DNA from: an uncultured Collinsella sp.
Lineage (GTDB): Bacteria > Actinomycetota > Coriobacteriia > Coriobacteriales > Coriobacteriaceae
Assembly (NCBI GenBank): GCA_900541015.1
Contig: UQIB01000005.1
Coordinates: forward strand, 16,064-80,063
Reading direction: 5' to 3'
Length of the DNA: 64,000 nucleotides
In this document: positions 26,701-35,067 of the stretch, piece after piece
Numbering within the stretch: position 1 is the first letter of the stretch
Layout of the letters: each line of letters begins with the position of its first letter
Program-made: the position numbers and the translations under genes
Notes under the pieces: generated by a model
What the model was told of the DNA's origin: nothing
What the model saw: the letters and a program-made list of their open reading frames with translations, nothing else
The model's database searches: none

Positions 26701-29700
26701 CCTCGCCCTCGACGAGCTCGAAGGAGAACTCGCCCTCAGCCATGTCGCGGCCGGTCAGGTACTTGGTCGCCTTGATCTCGTCGGTGACGCTGAACTCGTC
26801 AGGATTCGGCTTGTAGCCGTTGTTGAACTTCGCCTCGTCGGCGCCCTTCAGGACATGCTCGGCCTTGAGCGTGCCGTCGCCGTTGTCGGTGATGGTGGTC
26901 TCGATGGTATAGGTCTTACCGTCGTAGGTGATGCCGTTGCCGGCGTCGCCCGGGACCTCGCGCAGCGTGTAGGCGTGCTTGCCGGCCTCGGTGTAGGTGA
27001 TCTCGCCCATCGCAATGTTGCCGTCGGCGTCATTGGTACCGGTGGCGACCACGTCGTTGCCCTCGACGAGCTCGAAGGAGAACTCGCCGGCCTTGAGGTC
27101 GCGGCCGGCCAGGACCTTGGTCGCCGCGATCTTGTCGGTGACACTCGACTTGCCAGGATTCGGCTTGTAGGTGTTCTCGAAGATCGCCTTCTCGGCGTTC
27201 TGCAGCTTATGCTCCACGCCGAGTGTGCCGTCGCCGTTGTCCGTAACCTTAGTCACGATGGCGTACTCGGCGGTGCTGTAGGTGATGCCGTTTTCGATGG
27301 CACCGGCCTTGGTCTCGCGCAGTGTGTAGGTGTGCTCGCCGGCCTCGGTGTAGGTGACGGGATCCATCACGATCTTGCCGTCGGCATTGTTGGTACCGGT
27401 GGCGACCACGTTATTGCCCTCGACGAGCTCGAAACGGAAATCGCCAGCCTTGAGGTCGCGCCCGTCCAGGACCTTGTCCGCGGTGATCAGGTCGGTGACG
27501 CTGGAGCTCTTGGGGGTCACGTTGTAGGAGTTCTTGAACTCGGCAACCTTGACGTCCTTCAGGACATGCTCGGCCTTGAGGGTGCCGTCGCCGTTGTCCG
27601 TGATGGTGGTCTCGATGGTGAACTTGGCATCGCTGTAGGTGATACCGCCGGCGTTGCCCTTGACCTCGCGCAGCGTATAGGTGTGCGTTCCGGCCTTGGT
27701 GTACTCGATGGGGCTCATCGTGATCTTGCCATCGGCGGCGTTCTTGCCGGTGGCGATAACCTTGGCGTCCTTGCCCTCGCCCTCGACGAGCTCGAAGGAG
27801 AACTCGCCCTCAGCCATGTCGCGGCCGGTCAGGTACTTGGTCGCCTTGATCTCGTCGGTGACGCTGAACTCGTCAGGATTCGGCTTGTAGCCGTTGTTGA
27901 ACTTCGCCTCGTCGGCGCCCTTCAGGACATGCTCGGCCTTGAGCGTGCCGTCGCCGTTGTCGGTGATGGTGGTCTCGATGGTATAGGTCTTACCGTCGTA
28001 GGTGATGCCGTTGCCGGCGTCGCCCGGGACCTCGCGCAGCGTGTAGGCGTGCTTGCCGGCCTCGGTGTAGGTGATCTCGCCCATCGCAATGTTGCCGTCG
28101 GCGTCATTGGTACCGGTGGCGACCACGTCGTTGCCCTCGACGAGCTCGAAGGAGAACTCGCCGGCCTTGAGGTCGCGGCCGGCCAGGACCTTGGTCGCCG
28201 CGATCTTGTCGGTGACACTCGACTTGCCAGGATTCGGCTTGTAGGTGTTCTCGAAGATCGCCTTCTCGGCGTTCTGCAGCTTATGCTCCACGCCGAGTGT
28301 GCCGTCGCCGTTGTCCGTAACCTTAGTCACGATGGCGTACTCGGCGGTGCTGTAGGTGATGCCGTTCTCGGTGGCACCGGCCTTGGTCTCGCGCAGCGTG
28401 TAGGTGTGCTCGCCGGCCTCGGTGTAGGTGACGGGATCCATCACGATCTTGCCGTCGGCATTGTTGGTGCCGGTGGCGACCACGTTATTGCCCTCGACGA
28501 GCTCGAAGCGGAACTCTCCGGCCTTGAGGTCACGGCCGTCCAAGGACTTGGTCACGGTGATCTGGTCGGTGACGCTGGAGTCCTTGGAGCCAGGCTTGTA
28601 GGAGTTGGTGAACTTCGCCTCGTCGACGTCCTTCAGCTTGTGCTCTACACCGAGCGTGCCGTCGCCGTTGTCCTTGACGACAGTCTCGATGGTGTAGGTC
28701 GCGGCATCGTAGGTGATACCACCGATGTTGCCCTTGACCTCGCGCAGCGTGTAGGTGTGCGTTCCGGCCTTGGTGTACTCGATGGGACTCATCGTGATCT
28801 TGCCATCGGCGGCGTTCTTGCCGGTGGCAACGACCTTGGCGTCCTTGCCCTCGCCCTCGACGAGCTCGAAGGAGAATTCGCCCTCAGCCATGTCGCGCCC
28901 GGTCAGGTACTTGGTCGCCTTGATCTTGTCGGTGACGCTGGAATCCTTGGGCGTCACGCTATAGGTATTGATGAACGTAAAGGCTGCGCTGCCATCCGAC
29001 TTGCGGGACACCCTCAGATTGCCCTTGCCGTCATCGGTCACGGTGAAGGAAACCTCGCGCGACAGCTTGGCGTCGTTGGTCACGCCAGCAACCTTACCGG
29101 ACTCGGTCACGGTGTAGGTAAAGGTGTGCTCGCGCTTCTCGGGCTTCTCGCCCAGAGCCTTGTTAAGGTCGTCGAGCGTAAAGGTAATCTTGCCAAAGTC
29201 GACCTTGCCCTTGGCATCATTGGTCACGCTCGCGTTCGCGGGCAAGGGTGCGCCCTCTTCACCGGTCACGGTAAAGGTGAACTTGCCGGCAATGTCAGCC
29301 GGGGTCAGGCCAGCAGGAACCAGCAGATTCTTCTTGCCCACAAGCGATGTCTCGGCAGACTCGGCAGTGTAGGCGTTCACAAACTCGTTGCCGGTATCGC
29401 CGTAGACAGCCGTCGCCGTCAGGGTACCATCGCCGTTGTCGACAACGGTTACATATGCGTCAATTGCCGCCGTGGTAGCGCTCACGCCCGCAGGCAGCTC
29501 GCCGGTCTGCTCGGCAGCAATGTAATGAATAGTCCACGTGGGCTTATCTGCGCTGGCGTCAAACGACGCCTTGTCTTCCTCGACAAGCTTGACGAGCGAC
29601 TTGGTCGTGTACGTCAGCGGACCGAACTCAACCTTGCCACTCTTGTTGGTTGCGTTCAGCAGGACCTCGTCGTGCCCCGCGTAGCTCAACGTAAACTTGA

Positions 29701-32188
29701 ATTCACCGTCGGCCATCAGGCGCCCCGTGAGCGTCTTGGTAGCCTCAAGAGTCAGCGGGGTTTCCGTCTTGGCGCTATAGGTGTTCGTGAACTTAGTCTC
29801 ACCCGAGGTCTTTTCAACGTCGGCCTTAAGCTCGCCCTTGGCGTTAACCGTCACAGTCACCTTGAACGTGGCAACGTTCTTGCTGTAGGTAATGCCACCG
29901 GCGTCGCCCTTGACCTCGCGGACCTCATAGGTGTACTTGCCCGGCTCGGCATAAGTAATCTTGCCAAAGTTAATGGCTGCCTTGCCCTTGTCGAGATCGG
30001 CATTGGTCACAGTTACGGTCGCGGGGTCGGGCATCGGGGCATTGTTGTCGGACGTCGCGGAGAGCTCAAACTCAAACGCATCCGTATCCGCCCACTTGCG
30101 GCCCTCGAGTACCTTGGTCAGGCCAAAGTCGGCAGTCGCCACCGTTGTCGGCTTGGTTGCAAGGCTAAAGATAATCTTGCCGTTGTTGCCCAGGTGCGAA
30201 TGCACGTGCGTGGAAGTCGCAACGGAGGAAAGGTCATTCCACCTGGGGTTAAGCACGTCGCGCGCGGTCTCGGTCTTGTTGCCGTTCGCCTCCACATCGT
30301 CCTTGGTGGTATGCAGCTGGTCGATATAGGCCAAGCGCGCGGTTCCCTTGTTAAAGGACCAGTAGCCGTCCTCTTTGACCAGAGCGCCGTCGTAGTTGGC
30401 GATCTCGTGCCCTTCAAACATCACAACGGCATAGTCGTTCTTCGGCTTAAGGTCTTCGCCCATCGCCACAAACTCGTCCTTGTAGTAATAGACGTCGTTG
30501 CCCTGCGGCTTTACCGTCGCGCGCTGGGTGCATTCCTTGTCCGTGTAGATAGGCGTGATTTTTTGGAAGTAATAGTAGCTGTTGGTATCGGCGGGCTCAA
30601 ACTCGGCGACAACATCGCCCAGCTCGCCGCCCGACCACTTGTTGGCCAGGAAGTAGACCGTCTGGTTGTCGGCACCCTTATGTTTCTCGATATACTTCTT
30701 GAGTCCGTCATCGGGCGTAAACAGGTTGTTACGCGCGGCGTCCTTGACGCTCGAGGTGTATTTAATCTGAATAGGCTTGATGTCATTGAGCGACGTGCGC
30801 TCAAAGATCCCGTTTTCCATGTCCACGTGATAGCGGATCAGCGGAATCAGCGATGCGGGAATCTTGACCGTCACGATATCGCCCTGCTGCGCATTGGTAG
30901 AGCGCTCGACGGTGATGACCAGGTCCTTGGCCACGCCCGAAAACTCGTACGTGTCCGTATTGCCCTTGGTTGTCTTGGTCACTTCATCAAAGGGGACGCC
31001 ATTAATCTGAGCGCTGACAAACGTATCGACCTGCATAAAGTCGCCCAGCTCATCACTAAAGGTGATGTAGCCGGACTTGCTCTCGTCGTAACCATCCTCG
31101 ATCTGAGTGGGAGAACCCTTGCCCGAGGTGATAGAGCTCGAGATATCATCAAACACCTTCTTGAGCTCATCGGCATTCGACGCAGCCTTGTAGAAATCGG
31201 AATTCTCGGTGCGCTTACCAAGCTTATTGGTTGTGTAGGACGTGGCGTTTGGATAGTTGTTCGACACGGCGTGCATGAACTTGTTTTCTTTGCTTGCCTT
31301 GCTAATGGCCTGATCCGGGTTCGCACCGCTAAAGATGCCGATGGTGTAGATGGTGGCGCCTTTATCTTTCATGGTCTTGGCGGCATTAACGGCATCATTA
31401 GCGACATCGGACTCAAAACCATTAGAACTTGTAGGAGAGCCGTCGGTAAAGAACACGACGACCTTCTGGGCATCCGTGCGGCCCGACATGTCGCGAGCAA
31501 GCTCAAGGCCGTAATCAGCCTGCGTAGCGCCGGCGGGCTCGATGTGGCCGACCGTATTCTTAAGTTCCGTCGCATCGCTACCGACACACGGCGTCAAGCC
31601 CTTCATAACCTGCGAATAGTTATATTTGTTCCGGCTATACGTACCGTTACCGATATCGTAGCTCTTTGTACCGGCAAACTTGACAATCGAAACCTGATGC
31701 TGTTTGGAATCATCTTTGATCTTTGCGTTCTGTTCGGCGATGGTGTCGATAAAGGAACTGGCAGCTGCCTTGAGTGCGTCGATGCGTTTGGTCGAATCGC
31801 TGCCACCCATGTCATCACCCATCGACCCGGAGGCGTCCAGCACCATCACGATATCGAGCGGCTTAGTAACCAGCGACGTTGTATCAGAAGTCGAAGAGAT
31901 CGTGGAAAGCGTCGTCACAAAGTCGGACTTTTCGTCCTGCGCGGGCTCGACCGTCTTGTCCGTCCAAATCCGGCCCACATAACGTGTCGTCTGGTCCTGC
32001 TCGCCGCCCGACGCCCAGTATTGCCAACGGCTAGTGGTGTCAGGATCGACTATCTTTGTCGCCGTCGGTCCGTCCATTCCGGTGCTGGACCTGGCGTTGG
32101 CCTCGGGCAGCATGGCAAATGCTGCAGCCGGCAACACCAGCACCACGGCCAGTATCACCGCCAAGAGACCCCTCGTGTACTTACTCAT
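23753..32188 (-). CDS. Giant LPXTG-anchored VWA adhesin with 16 pilin-isopeptide domains
   Basis: A 2811-residue surface protein. In order: a signal peptide (about residues 1-33, LAVILAVVLVLPAAAFA); a von Willebrand A domain (about 105-390) with an intact MIDAS start DASGSM; a linker of about 250 residues; 16 tandem Spy0128-like pilin isopeptide domains, each starting with a K-x-L-x-GR type strand and ending in a ...FxNxY strand; a Pro-rich spacer; LPTTG; a hydrophobic helix; and a basic tail. It should be covalently anchored by a sortase, which is not in this window, and bind host or bacterial ligands. Intramolecular Lys-Asn bonds probably stiffen the stalk. Domains 5-7 and 8-10 are a recent near-identical duplication. 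The ATG at 32188 has AGGGAG upstream. Confidence 0.92.
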   Translation of the reverse strand: MSKYTRGLLAVILAVVLVLPAAAFAMLPEANARSSTGMDGPTATKIVDPDTTSRWQYWASGGEQDQTTRYVGRIWTDKTVEPAQDEKSDFVTTLSTISSTSDTTSLVTKPLDIVMVLDASGSMGDDMGGSDSTKRIDALKAAASSFIDTIAEQNAKIKDDSKQHQVSIVKFAGTKSYDIGNGTYSRNKYNYSQVMKGLTPCVGSDATELKNTVGHIEPAGATQADYGLELARDMSGRTDAQKVVVFFTDGSPTSSNGFESDVANDAVNAAKTMKDKGATIYTIGIFSGANPDQAISKASKENKFMHAVSNNYPNATSYTTNKLGKRTENSDFYKAASNADELKKVFDDISSSITSGKGSPTQIEDGYDESKSGYITFSDELGDFMQVDTFVSAQINGVPFDEVTKTTKGNTDTYEFSGVAKDLVITVERSTNAQQGDIVTVKIPASLIPLIRYHVDMENGIFERTSLNDIKPIQIKYTSSVKDAARNNLFTPDDGLKKYIEKHKGADNQTVYFLANKWSGGELGDVVAEFEPADTNSYYYFQKITPIYTDKECTQRATVKPQGNDVYYYKDEFVAMGEDLKPKNDYAVVMFEGHEIANYDGALVKEDGYWSFNKGTARLAYIDQLHTTKDDVEANGNKTETARDVLNPRWNDLSSVATSTHVHSHLGNNGKIIFSLATKPTTVATADFGLTKVLEGRKWADTDAFEFELSATSDNNAPMPDPATVTVTNADLDKGKAAINFGKITYAEPGKYTYEVREVKGDAGGITYSKNVATFKVTVTVNAKGELKADVEKTSGETKFTNTYSAKTETPLTLEATKTLTGRLMADGEFKFTLSYAGHDEVLLNATNKSGKVEFGPLTYTTKSLVKLVEEDKASFDASADKPTWTIHYIAAEQTGELPAGVSATTAAIDAYVTVVDNGDGTLTATAVYGDTGNEFVNAYTAESAETSLVGKKNLLVPAGLTPADIAGKFTFTVTGEEGAPLPANASVTNDAKGKVDFGKITFTLDDLNKALGEKPEKREHTFTYTVTESGKVAGVTNDAKLSREVSFTVTDDGKGNLRVSRKSDGSAAFTFINTYSVTPKDSSVTDKIKATKYLTGRDMAEGEFSFELVEGEGKDAKVVATGKNAADGKITMSPIEYTKAGTHTYTLREVKGNIGGITYDAATYTIETVVKDNGDGTLGVEHKLKDVDEAKFTNSYKPGSKDSSVTDQITVTKSLDGRDLKAGEFRFELVEGNNVVATGTNNADGKIVMDPVTYTEAGEHTYTLRETKAGATENGITYSTAEYAIVTKVTDNGDGTLGVEHKLQNAEKAIFENTYKPNPGKSSVTDKIAATKVLAGRDLKAGEFSFELVEGNDVVATGTNDADGNIAMGEITYTEAGKHAYTLREVPGDAGNGITYDGKTYTIETTITDNGDGTLKAEHVLKGADEAKFNNGYKPNPDEFSVTDEIKATKYLTGRDMAEGEFSFELVEGEGKDAKVIATGKNAADGKITMSPIEYTKAGTHTYTLREVKGNAGGITYSDAKFTIETTITDNGDGTLKAEHVLKDVKVAEFKNSYNVTPKSSSVTDLITADKVLDGRDLKAGDFRFELVEGNNVVATGTNNADGKIVMDPVTYTEAGEHTYTLRETKAGAIENGITYSTAEYAIVTKVTDNGDGTLGVEHKLQNAEKAIFENTYKPNPGKSSVTDKIAATKVLAGRDLKAGEFSFELVEGNDVVATGTNDADGNIAMGEITYTEAGKHAYTLREVPGDAGNGITYDGKTYTIETTITDNGDGTLKAEHVLKGADEAKFNNGYKPNPDEFSVTDEIKATKYLTGRDMAEGEFSFELVEGEGKDAKVIATGKNAADGKITMSPIEYTKAGTHTYTLREVKGNAGGITYSDAKFTIETTITDNGDGTLKAEHVLKDDVKAATFENAYSVTPLDAELDFDLSKAIDGRDWTDSDKFSFTITAPEGTPLPDPATVTVSKNDAKDGIAAIKFGKIHYTAAGTYKYEIRENAGSAAGMTYDGHVATAEVTVTDNGKGVLTANVTKKESGRFTNTYRSELDYAAAGGLKLSKTLSGRPMTEGQFTFTVTPADEASAIALGLHEGANVYKSPATAEATVGLIDILAGHEVKFTQADAGKTFTYTVAEKNDGQPGYTYDDAERTVTIAIADDGAGTLSATTTVIGNPDKGTPVTEYKTGAATVESAVVPFVNSYRASTDNPGGELAQIVATKTLTGRPLADGEFYFGIAYAGEKEAIEGTCVTNVNGQVSFGALHYTTEMLADLVNAKRAIRTDTDAKLAWTINYTAFEYTSPLAAKGITAAKSSFSFKVIVVDNGDGTLTAKPDYGGVEPVFENVYGADAVDAALAGTKKLQAAEGLTPADIAGKFTFAVTADEADAPMPERTTATNDAAGNVDFGKIHFTLDDLNRALGVTTDASGDASSDAESNADEAEVDADASGDETKDESKPEAPAAPRSHTFTYTVTESGSAPGVTNDTNATRKVSYTVTDDGAGHLIVKRDGGDGAAFTFTNTYGVAPTDSSVTDQVKTVKRLTGRDLAAGEFTFELLEDGVTVASGTNDANGNVTLSPIRYEAPGTHTYTLREACPNALGLYKGVTYDGTTYTVVTTVSDNGDGTLTATHKLEGTTESAGFTNKYHAMPTQVSIGAVKVLEGRELKKDEFSFKLVGEDVESTVTNDADGKINFDKFEYDEPGTYVYTISEVKGDEAGMTYDKSVFTATVNVVDDGEGNLKANVAFTKGDKSVEGIVFNNTYKKSETPVPTPDPGTPKTVTNIVKTVKGFLPTTGDQQAAALLMAFVIAMAGVGALVWGIRKR
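26483..28630 (-). repeat. 1074-bp tandem duplication inside the adhesin gene
   Basis: Bases 26483-27556 and 27557-28630 repeat with a fixed offset of 1074 bp (358 codons, three domains). They are near-identical over roughly the first 980 bp and diverge over the last 100 bp. Codon-level identity shows a recent expansion by recombination. Confidence 0.9.
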
Positions 32189-32415
32189 CGCGTCTCCCTT
32201 CTCGCGGTCTCAGACCTTGCATCAGCCTAAAGTTACGGAATGAGACACAATTTGGGCAGGTGACACACGTTCCAGATTCGATTTTGAGCGTGAGACAAAT
32301 GTCTCACCAAAATTGAGACACGGCGTTTTCGCAGGAAAACGGGTGCGACTCAAGATGGACGGGGGCAAAAGGGCGCGTTTTCCTCCATCCCCGAGGGAGC
32401 AGTCGATGGTGCTCG

Positions 32416-32573
32416 CCACGAAACCGGCCCATCTACTACGTTTAACCCGATACCACTGACCATACCCGCATTTCATGAAAAATCGCAGGCGTTCTACCTG
32501 CGGTTTTGTTTTTGCGTTTTTCGCTGTGGTTGAGGGCAGCGGCCTAAACGTAGTAGATAGACCCATTTCGTGG
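32416..32573. repeat. Hairpin element B' (right of adhesin)
   Basis: 158 bp. The ends CCACGAAACCGGCCCATCTA... (32416-32443) are inverted at 32546-32573 with a few mismatches. The left arm is identical to that of element B, and the same TCTACCTGCGGTTTTGTTTT centre is present. It lies upstream of the adhesin start. Confidence 0.7.
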
Positions 32574-32668
32574 CAGACGGGTCACGCGGCGGCCCTCGCG
32601 AGGCCAAAATGATCCGTTTTCCTCCGTCCATGGGAGATCAAGGGCTGTTATCGACATGGTGCCATTTC

Positions 32669-32820
32669 AAAACTATGCCGGTTTACTACGGTAAAAATGA
32701 GATCCCCGATCACGCGTGACTTTTTCGCAAAACTGCAAGCCATCTACCTGCGGTTTTGGTTTTGCCACATGCAGTGTGGTTGGGGGTAGACGATTTATCG
32801 TAGTAATCCGGCATAGTTTT
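32669..32820. repeat. Hairpin element A' (right of adhesin)
   Basis: 152 bp, the same length as element A. AAAACTATGCCGGTTTACTA at 32669 onward is inverted at 32799-32820 with one mismatch. It is the outermost right member of the mirrored set. The gap 32189-32907 holds only these repeats and a GTGAGAC-AAAT-GTCTCAC palindrome near 32290-32308. Confidence 0.7.
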
Positions 32821-32852
32821 GTTCGCGGCGGCTCGCCCGCGCGTTCACGCGC

Positions 32853-32886
32853 GGGGCCGGTGGGGCATTCTTGCCCCACCGGCCCC
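32853..32886. terminator. GC-rich hairpin at the end of the ech operon
   Basis: GGGGCCGGTGGGGC pairs perfectly with GCCCCACCGGCCCC around a 6-nt loop, 22 bp after the stop of the ferredoxin-subunit gene. There is no T-tract. Confidence 0.6.
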
Positions 32887-32907
32887 TATTCCAGCTCTAT
32901 TCCAGCG

Positions 32908-33249
32908 CTACTCCGGCTTGGTTTCTACCGTGGGAGTCTTATCCGCCGCAACTGGAGTGCGGGCGGTGTCCATAGTCAGGCAGCGCTTGGGGCAGCTCTC
33001 GATGCACTCGCCGCACACCACGCAAGCATACGGGTCAATCGACCACGTTCCGCCCTTGCGATCGACCGCGAGCGCACCCGCCGGGCAGCGGCGCGCACAC
33101 ATGCCGCAGCAAATGCACACGTCCATGTCGTTGACGATGTGCCCGCGCAGGCGCTCGGGTGCCGCGAGCTTCTCCTGCGGATAGCGCACCGTTACCGGCT
33201 GCTTAACCATAGAGCCCAAGGCCGTCTTGGCAAATGTCAGCAAACTCAT
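32908..33249 (-). CDS. echF: Ech hydrogenase ferredoxin subunit (EchF-like)
   Basis: A 113-residue polyferredoxin with two [4Fe-4S] motifs, CICCGMCARRCP and CVVCGECIESCP, the fold of NuoI/HycF/EchF. It would pass electrons between soluble ferredoxin and the small hydrogenase subunit on the cytoplasmic face of the membrane complex. Its length is close to other EchF proteins. It is the last gene of the five-gene ech operon, starting 8 bp after the large-subunit gene. Confidence 0.88.
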   Translation of the reverse strand: MSLLTFAKTALGSMVKQPVTVRYPQEKLAAPERLRGHIVNDMDVCICCGMCARRCPAGALAVDRKGGTWSIDPYACVVCGECIESCPKRCLTMDTARTPVAADKTPTVETKPE

Positions 33250-33256
33250 GCCGCGC

Positions 33257-34345
33257 CTACCTTTCCGTGCAGCTAATGCAGGGGTCGATGGTCAGGATAA
33301 TCATGGGCACGTTGGCAATGAGCACGCCCTGTAGCGCATGCGTCAGGCCCGCCAGATTTTGCGACGTCGGCGTGCGCACGCGGAAACGGTCCAGATTCTT
33401 GGTGCCATTGCCGCGCACATAGTAGTACGCCTCGCCGCGCGGCTGCTCAATCACAACCTCGCCGCGTGCGCCGTCGGCCGGCGTGAGCTTGGTGCGCCCG
33501 CCGATACCGTCGTGCGGGATCTTGCCCACAAGCTCCTTAATGATGTCCATGGCCTGCGTGACCTCGGCACAACGCACCTGGCAGCGGGCATAGCAGTCGC
33601 CATCGGTGGCAACGATAGGCTTAAACGCAGCCAGGTCCGCATAGGCGCCGTCACCGAACATGCGCACGTCGTAATCCACGCCCGAGGCGCGGCCGAACGG
33701 GCCGACCATCGACAGATCCAGCGCGTCCTTCTTGCTGATCACGCCCACGCCATGCAGGCGCTCGCCGCAGCTGTCATCGTCCAAAAACGTATGCACCAGG
33801 GCCTCGTAGTCGGGGCGCATGGCGTCAAGCGTCTGGACGATGCCGGCCAGCTCGGAGTCCTCGATATCGTGCTTAAGGCCGCCGATCTCGTTAATCGACA
33901 GAATCACACGGCCGCCGCACGTGCTCTCAAAGATCTTGAGAATCTGCTCGCGCAGCGTCCACGAACGATAGAACAGCGCCTCGAAGCCAAAGGCGTCGGC
34001 GAGCAGGCCCAGCCACAGCAGATGCGAGTGGATACGCGAAAGCTCGTGCAAAATGGTGCGGATATACTGCACGCGGCCGGGCACCTCGATGTCGAGCATG
34101 CGCTCGCAGGCGCTGGCATAGCCATAGCTGTGACCCACGGCGCAAATGCCGCAGATGCGCTCGGCGATGTAGCCAAACTGGTGCATGTCGCGCTTTTCGG
34201 TGAGCTTCTCGAGTCCGCGGTGCACAAAGCCGATCTGCGGAATTGCCTCGATGACGCAGTCGTCCTCGATCACCAGGTCCAGATGAAGCGGCTCGGGCAG
34301 CACCGGGTGCTGCGGGCCAAACGGAATTACGGAGCGATGAGCCAT
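33257..34345 (-). CDS. echE: [NiFe]-hydrogenase large subunit, group 4 (EchE-like)
   Basis: A 362-residue catalytic subunit related to NuoD. Both Ni-binding pairs are intact: RICGIC in the L1 motif (ERICGICAVGHSYGY, about residue 63) and DPCISC in the L2 motif at the C-terminus. This marks a true [NiFe] hydrogenase rather than complex I, which has lost these cysteines. The protein ends TER six residues after the last Cys pair begins, with no long C-terminal extension to be cleaved by a maturation protease. The size matches EchE. Confidence 0.92.
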   Translation of the reverse strand: MAHRSVIPFGPQHPVLPEPLHLDLVIEDDCVIEAIPQIGFVHRGLEKLTEKRDMHQFGYIAERICGICAVGHSYGYASACERMLDIEVPGRVQYIRTILHELSRIHSHLLWLGLLADAFGFEALFYRSWTLREQILKIFESTCGGRVILSINEIGGLKHDIEDSELAGIVQTLDAMRPDYEALVHTFLDDDSCGERLHGVGVISKKDALDLSMVGPFGRASGVDYDVRMFGDGAYADLAAFKPIVATDGDCYARCQVRCAEVTQAMDIIKELVGKIPHDGIGGRTKLTPADGARGEVVIEQPRGEAYYYVRGNGTKNLDRFRVRTPTSQNLAGLTHALQGVLIANVPMIILTIDPCISCTER

Positions 34346-34350
34346 GGACC

Positions 34351-35067
34351 TTACGCCTCCTTTTTCTGCTTGTCGCGGGCGGCCTTGGCGGCAAGCGCCG
34401 CGCGGACCTTTGCCGCTTTCTCGGGATCCATGGCGGCGAGCTTTGCCTCCAGCTCGGCGGCCTTGAGCGCGGCCTTCGCAGCAGCTTCATCGTGCTGAGC
34501 ATCGGAGCCGACAGCCGCAGCGGGCTGAGCAGCGGCGCCCGCGGCATCGCCGGCCTTCGCAGCGCCCTCCCCTGCAGCAGCCGCAGCCGCGGCGGCCTTC
34601 TCGGCCGCGGCCTTGCGCGCCTTGGCCTCGGCGGTGGCACGGACCTTCATGGCTTTCTCGCGCGCGGCCTTCACCTCGGGCGTGATAACGCTCATGGGCT
34701 CAGCAGTCGAAACCTGGTAGAAAAAGCCCTTAAAGTCAATCTGCATGTCGGTAATGGCAAGACCAAACAGATCGTGCGCCTCGTTTTCAAACGGGAACAC
34801 CGCCGGATAGTACGAGCTGATGGACGGAATCTCCTGGTACCGATCAATTCCCTCAACCAACAGGTTCTCGATTGCATAGCTGCCGTCCTGCGCAATATGT
34901 TCCTGAGCAGCACGAACGTTGATGAACGTATAGACCAAGCGATACGTGCCGTCGTCCACGTTGCGCTCGGCGTGCATCTGCACAAAGCGGGCACCTGCGC
35001 CCTTGAGCGCCTGGACATGCGACAGGAGCTCGTCGATCCCGACGGTGGTATAGATAGCCTTTTGCAT
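34351..35067 (-). CDS. echD: Ech hydrogenase NuoC-like subunit with Ala/Lys-rich tail (EchD-like)
   Basis: A 238-residue protein. The first 135 residues match the 30-kDa (NuoC/EchD) family, including YYPAVFPFENEAHDLFGLAI, and should bridge the large subunit to the complex. The remaining 100 residues are a low-complexity Ala/Lys/Glu helix with runs of alanine, not found in the usual EchD of about 135 residues. The tail ends in RDKQKKEA, so it is highly charged and may be an exposed helix. The start overlaps the small-subunit stop by one base. Confidence 0.85.
   Translation of the reverse strand: MQKAIYTTVGIDELLSHVQALKGAGARFVQMHAERNVDDGTYRLVYTFINVRAAQEHIAQDGSYAIENLLVEGIDRYQEIPSISSYYPAVFPFENEAHDLFGLAITDMQIDFKGFFYQVSTAEPMSVITPEVKAAREKAMKVRATAEAKARKAAAEKAAAAAAAAGEGAAKAGDAAGAAAQPAAAVGSDAQHDEAAAKAALKAAELEAKLAAMDPEKAAKVRAALAAKAARDKQKKEA

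Noticed and set aside
23615..32230. A continuous 2871-codon open frame on the plus strand opposite the adhesin
   Set aside because: It is the mirror of a highly biased GC-rich coding strand with repeated domains. It has no signal, domain or ribosome site, while the minus frame has a full adhesin architecture ending in LPTTG.
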